From positions 1 to 9,265 of the forward strand of contig JBJTRF010000086.1 of the NCBI GenBank assembly GCA_046076025.1: DNA of 9,265 nucleotides, read 5' to 3'. Position 1 is the stretch's first letter. Every line of letters starts with the position of its first letter. The translations under genes were made by a program, and so were the position numbers. Positions 5,809 through 9,265 of the stretch are shown here, in pieces. The notes under the pieces are model-generated. The model was not told the DNA's origin. It worked only from the letters and a program-made list of their open reading frames with translations, and did no database searches. This DNA is from UBA668 sp046076025. Its GTDB lineage: Bacteria; Actinomycetota; Acidimicrobiia; Acidimicrobiales; Ilumatobacteraceae.

Positions 5809-6297
5809 TCACGGCCCACCGAACACGCGCACTGCGGCATAGAAGGTCTGCGCCCACCAGCGACAGGTGGTGCGAAGCCATGTCGATCGGGTCTCGCAGT
5901 GGTTCAGCATGTCGCGCAGGAACCGGTCGTCGATCGCCTTGCGGCTGGTCGCATTCCACTGGTGCGTGCCGTATCGGCGGTCGATGAGGCGCAGGTTCCG
6001 GTAGCCGAAGTCGTGGCGCCGGCACGGGTGGCGGAAGTCGAACGAGCGGCCGGTGCTGCCCACGAGCGGCGCCGAGCAGAGGTCGGTCGACCAGTCGAAC
6101 CAACGGTCGACGCCGACGTTGGCGAGGAAATACGACATGCTCACCCTGAACACCATCGTGTCGACGAACCAGCGGTCGGCAGTAGCGGAGCGCTCGGCGG
6201 CAGCCTCGGCCGCAGGGGCCGGAAGCGGCGACAGGGTGAGGGATGCGACGGCCATGGCAGTCGTGGCCGCGACGAGCAGTGCGGTGCGAATGCGCAC
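5809..6297 (-). CDS. Secreted phospholipase A2, prokaryotic (Streptomyces) type
   Basis: An exported 162-residue Ca2+-dependent phospholipase A2 that would release fatty acid from the sn-2 position of phospholipids. A signal peptide occupies about residues 1-30 (MRIR, hydrophobic core, APAA). The core resembles the S. violaceoruber enzyme: FDWSTDLC with Asp72 and Cys74, then PCRRHDFGYRN with catalytic His95 and Ca2+-ligand Asp96, then RFLRDM with Asp129 as the likely catalytic partner. Cys74-Cys92 and Cys134-Cys145 are the expected disulfides. The C-terminal AVRVFG matches the family ending. The start is GTG at 6297, with CGGAG as ribosome site 6-8 nt upstream. It lies 89 nt downstream of the decarboxylase, with a hairpin between them, so it may be a separate unit. 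The family call is firm; the role (nutrient, lysis or membrane remodelling) is open. Confidence 0.92.
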   Translation of the reverse strand: MRIRTALLVAATTAMAVASLTLSPLPAPAAEAAAERSATADRWFVDTMVFRVSMSYFLANVGVDRWFDWSTDLCSAPLVGSTGRSFDFRHPCRRHDFGYRNLRLIDRRYGTHQWNATSRKAIDDRFLRDMLNHCETRSTWLRTTCRWWAQTFYAAVRVFGGP

Positions 6298-6340
6298 GCC
6301 GTGCTCCGTTCAGGTGCTGGATCGTCGGGGGAGCGCAGCG

Positions 6341-6354
6341 GGCGCCGTGGCGCC
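6341..6354 (-). terminator. Weak GC hairpin after the decarboxylase gene
   Basis: GGCGC and GCGCC form a 5-bp stem around CGTG, 32 nt past the decarboxylase stop. No T-run follows on the minus strand, so this is at best an actinobacterial U-tract-less terminator. It may be a chance fold in GC-rich DNA. Confidence 0.25.
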
Positions 6355-6386
6355 GAGAATGATCGGGGACGTGCTGCTCGCGGGCG

Positions 6387-7793
6387 TTAGCCGGCGAGCG
6401 ACTGGAGGAGGCGCCACGCCGCCTCGACATGGCGGGCATCGGTGGTGCGCCCGCCGACCGAGATGCGGCACGCCGACCGGCCGTCGAGCACGGTGCGCGT
6501 GAAGAGCGCTGCGCCGCTGGCGTTGGCGCGCTCGATGAGGGCGTCGGTTGCGTCGTTGCCGGCGGCGAGGCTGACGCACAGCAGGTTGAGCGGGTGCGGG
6601 GCGATGACCTCGAAGCGAGGATCGGCCGCAGCCCACGCAGCGAGCTGCTGCGTGAGGTCGACGTGGCGGCGGATCATCGACACTGCCTCGGCGGCGCCAC
6701 CGGCGCGGATCGAGAACCACAGTTTCAGCGACCGGAATCGGCGGCCGAGTGGCACCTGCCAGTCGCGGTAGTCGATGACGGCACCCGCCTCGGCGGCCTT
6801 CGAGCGGAGGTACTCGGGGAGGATGCTGAGGGCGCCGAGCAGCGCGGCGCGGTCGGCGGTCCAGAACAGGTCGCAGTCGAAGTTGACGCCCATCCACTTG
6901 TGCGGGTTGGTGCAGTAGCTGTCGATGGCGTCGAAGCCGTCGAGCAGCCATCGGTACTCGGGTGCCAGCGTGGCGATACCGCTCATCGCGCCGTCGACGT
7001 GCAGCCAGATCGAGTGGTCGCGGGTGACGGCGGCGATGTCGGCAGTGGGGTCGACGGCCATCGAGCTGGTGGTGCCCAGTGTGGCGCACGCCCAGAACGG
7101 CGTGAGCCCGGCGGCGATGTCGGCCTCGACGAGACGGCGCAGCTCGTCGGGCCGCATCGCGAACTGCTCATCGTGAGGAACGATGCGCAACCGGTCGGTG
7201 CCGATGCCGGCGATGCGCAGGCCCTTCTCGATGCTGCTATGCGCCTGCGAGGTGGCGTAGGCGACGAGGTGCGACGTGTCGCCGGACGCGTTGACGGCGC
7301 CGCCGGTGACGCGCCAGCGGGCCGCGAGGATGGATGCCAGCGTTGCCTCGCTGGCCGAGCCCTGGATGACGCCGCCGCCGTGTGCCGACGTGCTGCGGAA
7401 GCGCTCGGGCAGCCCGAGCAGTTCCTGCATCCAGTCGAGCATCAGCGTCTCGACCTCGGTGCACGCCGGACTGGTGACCCAGCTCATGCCCTGCACGCCG
7501 AGTCCCGATGCGGCGAGGTCGCCGAGTATGGCGGGATAGCTGGTGTTGCCCGGGAAGTAGGCGAAGAACGACGGGTGCTGCCAGTGGGTGATGCCGGGCA
7601 TCACGACTCGGTCGAGATCGGCAAGCACGTCGGCGAACGGCTCGACGGCCGTGGGGGGATGCTCGGGCAGGCGGGCGCGGATGTCGCCGGGTGCCACGGG
7701 GCTGGCGACGGGGTACTGCTCGACACCCTCGAGGTACTCGGCGATCCAGTCGATGAGGGCGTGGCCGTGCTGGCGGAACTCCTCGGGCGTCAT
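6387..7793 (-). CDS. Aromatic-L-amino-acid decarboxylase (PLP, group II)
   Basis: A cytoplasmic PLP enzyme of 468 residues, close in length and sequence to animal DDC (about 480). It should decarboxylate an aromatic amino acid (Trp, Tyr, Phe or DOPA) to the amine. Landmarks: WQHPSFFAYFPGNTSYP (71-87), VIQGSASEATL (142-152), PLP-stacking His185 (AHSS), LGTT (239-242), PLP-pyridine Asp267 (HVDG), Schiff-base Lys299 in NPHKW, and DYRDWQVPLGRRFRSLK (341-357). Tyr342, which in characterised relatives supports decarboxylation over aldehyde synthesis, is present. Odd: HVDGAMSG replaces the DDC HVDAAYAG, so the substrate pocket may differ. The start ATG at 7793 has no Shine-Dalgarno; TAGCAA lies 6 nt upstream. 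Substrate choice cannot be read from the sequence. Neighbours (phospholipase, small membrane protein) do not suggest a pathway. Confidence 0.94.
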   Translation of the reverse strand: MTPEEFRQHGHALIDWIAEYLEGVEQYPVASPVAPGDIRARLPEHPPTAVEPFADVLADLDRVVMPGITHWQHPSFFAYFPGNTSYPAILGDLAASGLGVQGMSWVTSPACTEVETLMLDWMQELLGLPERFRSTSAHGGGVIQGSASEATLASILAARWRVTGGAVNASGDTSHLVAYATSQAHSSIEKGLRIAGIGTDRLRIVPHDEQFAMRPDELRRLVEADIAAGLTPFWACATLGTTSSMAVDPTADIAAVTRDHSIWLHVDGAMSGIATLAPEYRWLLDGFDAIDSYCTNPHKWMGVNFDCDLFWTADRAALLGALSILPEYLRSKAAEAGAVIDYRDWQVPLGRRFRSLKLWFSIRAGGAAEAVSMIRRHVDLTQQLAAWAAADPRFEVIAPHPLNLLCVSLAAGNDATDALIERANASGAALFTRTVLDGRSACRISVGGRTTDARHVEAAWRLLQSLAG

Positions 7794-7816
7794 CGCGTCT
7801 TGCTACCAGCGCATCC

Positions 7817-7844
7817 GCGCCGCAGCAACCGGCGGACGCGGCGC
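7817..7844 (-). other. Inverted repeat between the small membrane protein and decarboxylase genes
   Basis: GCGCCGC at 7817-7823 and GCGGCGC at 7838-7844 are perfect complements, giving a 7-bp stem with a 14-nt loop. The repeat sits just after the stop at 7858 and before the decarboxylase start. There is no T-run. It could be a weak terminator or chance. Confidence 0.22.
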
Positions 7845-7857
7845 CGGCACGGCGGCT

Positions 7858-8253
7858 TCAGGCGCTGTGGCCGCCCGAGCCGCCGGTGGCAGCCGTGTCG
7901 TTGACGACGCGGTCGCGGGCGCGCACGCCCTTCGAGATCCGCCAGCCGATGAAGGCAAGTCCGAGGGCGAGCACGCCCATCGTGAGGTACTGGCGCCAGC
8001 CGCCGCGTGCCTCGCTGCCGCATCCCGGCCGCGGCAGCAGGCCGATGCAGTCGTCGAGGTTCTGCTCGTCGGGGATGAAGACGTTCTCGCCGTCATCGAC
8101 GGGCGCGGCGGGCGCCACGCGGACGGCGGCGCCGGTTCCGGTGGCGGGGGACGGTGCCGTGCCGGCAGCAGCGGCGGTGCCCGCCGCCAGCACGGCGACG
8201 GCCGCCGCGGCGCATGCCGCACGGGCGAGGTGCCTGACGGAGATGGCTGCCAT
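7858..8253 (-). CDS. Signal-peptide protein with one C-terminal membrane helix
   Basis: A 131-residue protein of no family I recognise. The signal peptide covers about residues 1-30 (an Ala-rich core ending in TAAAAG). An Ala/Pro/Thr linker to about 50 follows. Residues about 52-85 form a more specific extracytoplasmic segment, ENVFIPDEQNLDDC then PGCGSEARGGW, with Cys69 and Cys78 able to form a disulfide. One membrane helix lies at about 89-106 (LTMGVLALGLAFIGW), then a basic stop-transfer RISKGVRARD and a Gly/Ser tail. This gives a type I single-pass layout. The start is the ATG at 8253, with GGCGGG just before it, a poor ribosome site. It is divergent from guaA with a 60-bp gap and lies 64 nt before the decarboxylase on the same strand. 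The function is unknown. Confidence 0.75.
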   Translation of the reverse strand: MAAISVRHLARAACAAAAVAVLAAGTAAAAGTAPSPATGTGAAVRVAPAAPVDDGENVFIPDEQNLDDCIGLLPRPGCGSEARGGWRQYLTMGVLALGLAFIGWRISKGVRARDRVVNDTAATGGSGGHSA

Positions 8254-8299
8254 CCCGCCATCGTCGCACGCGGCACGGTCGCGCGGGGCATCGGTCGCC

Positions 8300-8305
8300 T
8301 ACCAT
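8300..8305 (+). promoter_or_regulatory. Putative -10 of a leaderless guaA promoter
   Basis: The sequence is TACCAT (TANNNT), followed by 8 nt and then the guaA ATG at 8314. No Shine-Dalgarno is present. It lies in the 60-bp divergent gap with the small membrane protein gene. The spacing would give a leader of zero or about one nucleotide. Confidence 0.4.
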
Positions 8306-8313
8306 CGGCCGCC

Positions 8314-9265
8314 ATGGCACAGCGCGACGAGACGGTGCTCGTAGTCGACTTCGGAGCCCAGTACGCGCAGCTCATCGCCCGTCGCGTCCGCGAGCTGAAG
8401 GTGTACAGCGAGATCGTCAGCCACCGGATCACCGCCGCCGAGGTGGCCGCCCGCCAGCCGGCGGCGATCATCCTGTCGGGCGGCCCGAAGAGCGTGCACG
8501 TCGACGGTGCCCCGTCGCTCGACCCGGCGATCTACGACCTCGGCATCCCGATCCTCGGCATCTGCTACGGCGTGCAGCTCATCGCCCAGCAGCTCGGCGG
8601 CACGGTCGGGCGCGGCATGCGCGGCGAGTACGGGCGGGCACGCCTGGCCCGCGTCACGTCGGCGCCGAGCGAACTGCTCGACGGCACGCCGGCCGAGCAG
8701 GACGTGTGGATGAGCCACTTCGACGCGGTCACCGAGGTGCCGGCCGGATTCAGCTGCACGGCCAGCACGCCCGACGCACCCGTCGCGGCAATGGAGCACC
8801 CGGGCCGGCGCATCTACGGCGTGCAGTGGCATCCCGAGGTGGTGCACAGCCCCTTCGGCATGGAGGTGCTGGCCAGCTTCCTGCACACGATCGCCGGATG
8901 CGATGCGTCGTGGACGATGCGCTCGATCATCGACGAGCAGGTGGCCGCCGTTCGGTCGCGCGTCGGCAGCGGCCGGGTGATCTGCGCACTCAGCGGCGGC
9001 GTCGACTCGGCGGTGGCGGCGGCACTGGTGCACCGCGCCATCGGCCATCAGTTGGTGTGCATCTACGTCGATACCGGCCTCATGCGATTGAACGAGAGCG
9101 ATCAGATCGTGGAGACGTTCCGGCGCAACATGGGGATCGAGTTGATCCACGTTGATGCCGGCCCGCAGTACTTCGAGCGACTCGCGGGCGTGACCGAACC
9201 CGAGACCAAGCGCAAGATCATCGGCGAATTGTTCGTGCGCATCTTCGAAAAGCACACCGGTGGCG
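8314..9265 (+). CDS. guaA: GMP synthase (glutamine-hydrolysing), C-terminus beyond window
   Basis: GuaA converts XMP to GMP using ATP and glutamine, the last step of guanine nucleotide synthesis, in the cytoplasm. 317 codons are visible of a usual length near 510-525. The N-terminal class I glutamine amidotransferase domain runs from about residue 7 to 200: LVVDFGAQYAQLIARRVREL, SGGPKSV (55-61), nucleophile Cys84 in GICYGVQ, and His173-Pro-Glu175 completing the triad in GVQWHPEVVH. The ATP-pyrophosphatase domain begins with the PP-loop SGGVDS (227-232), followed by YVDTGLMRLNE. The XMP-binding dimerisation part is outside the window. The start ATG at 8314 gives MAQRDETVLVVDFG, a normal GuaA beginning. 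It appears to be transcribed alone from the divergent gap. Confidence 0.98.
   Translation, partial: MAQRDETVLVVDFGAQYAQLIARRVRELKVYSEIVSHRITAAEVAARQPAAIILSGGPKSVHVDGAPSLDPAIYDLGIPILGICYGVQLIAQQLGGTVGRGMRGEYGRARLARVTSAPSELLDGTPAEQDVWMSHFDAVTEVPAGFSCTASTPDAPVAAMEHPGRRIYGVQWHPEVVHSPFGMEVLASFLHTIAGCDASWTMRSIIDEQVAAVRSRVGSGRVICALSGGVDSAVAAALVHRAIGHQLVCIYVDTGLMRLNESDQIVETFRRNMGIELIHVDAGPQYFERLAGVTEPETKRKIIGELFVRIFEKHTGG

Noticed and set aside
6387..7793. Aromatic aldehyde synthase instead of decarboxylase
   Set aside because: Tyr342 and His185, whose replacement marks aldehyde-synthase variants in relatives, are both the decarboxylase type.
6429..7904. Plus-strand open frame of 491 codons opposite the decarboxylase
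   Set aside because: No recognisable motif and Gly/Arg/Ala-heavy composition; the minus strand encodes a full-length PLP decarboxylase. GC-rich DNA leaves antisense frames open.
155..8900. Recurrent GGATGC/GCATCC hexamer (about 16 sites on both orientations)
   Set aside because: About six would be expected by my rough estimate, but many sites in the minus-strand genes are Ala-Ser codon pairs (GCA TCC), so codon-pair bias explains them more simply than a signal. Genome-wide counts would decide.
8299..9255. Minus-strand open frame of 318 codons opposite guaA
   Set aside because: His/Arg/Ala-rich shadow; the plus strand carries unmistakable GuaA motifs.

Overview
The window is very GC-rich with dense, strongly GC3-biased coding on both strands. 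It reads as a high-GC actinobacterial chromosome. Support comes from a Streptomyces-type secreted phospholipase A2, several starts with no Shine-Dalgarno but a TANNNT hexamer 6-9 nt before the ATG (the leaderless pattern common in Actinobacteria), and GC-rich hairpins without U-tracts. The gene style recalls Acidimicrobiia (Ilumatobacter-like), but that is inference only. I saw no tRNA, rRNA, CRISPR, insertion sequence or phage gene.

Layout. Positions 1-4228 are four minus-strand genes, transcribed in the order: stand-alone receiver-domain response regulator (4228-3809), secreted four-cysteine protein B (3601-3143), its paralog A (2988-2521), and a large membrane sensor histidine kinase (2419 to the left edge, C-terminus cut off). 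A divergent 90-bp gap separates this block from three closely spaced plus-strand genes: a four-helix membrane protein (4319-4858), a 55-residue acidic protein (4869-5036) and a CoA-pyrophosphatase-type Nudix hydrolase (5083-5802). These converge, with 6 bp between stops, on a minus-strand group: secreted phospholipase A2 (6297-5809), aromatic-L-amino-acid decarboxylase (7793-6387) and a small signal-peptide plus single-helix membrane protein (8253-7858). The right edge holds the first 317 codons of guaA (GMP synthase) on the plus strand.

How the genes may work together. The most interesting block is the left one. A sensor kinase with a large extracytoplasmic domain and an orphan receiver flank two exported, tandemly duplicated, probably disulfide-bonded proteins of no family I recognise. 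All are on one strand, so a sensing module in which the exported proteins are outputs or ligands is possible but unproven. The Nudix enzyme, GuaA and the decarboxylase are self-contained metabolic enzymes. The phospholipase is an exported lipid hydrolase.
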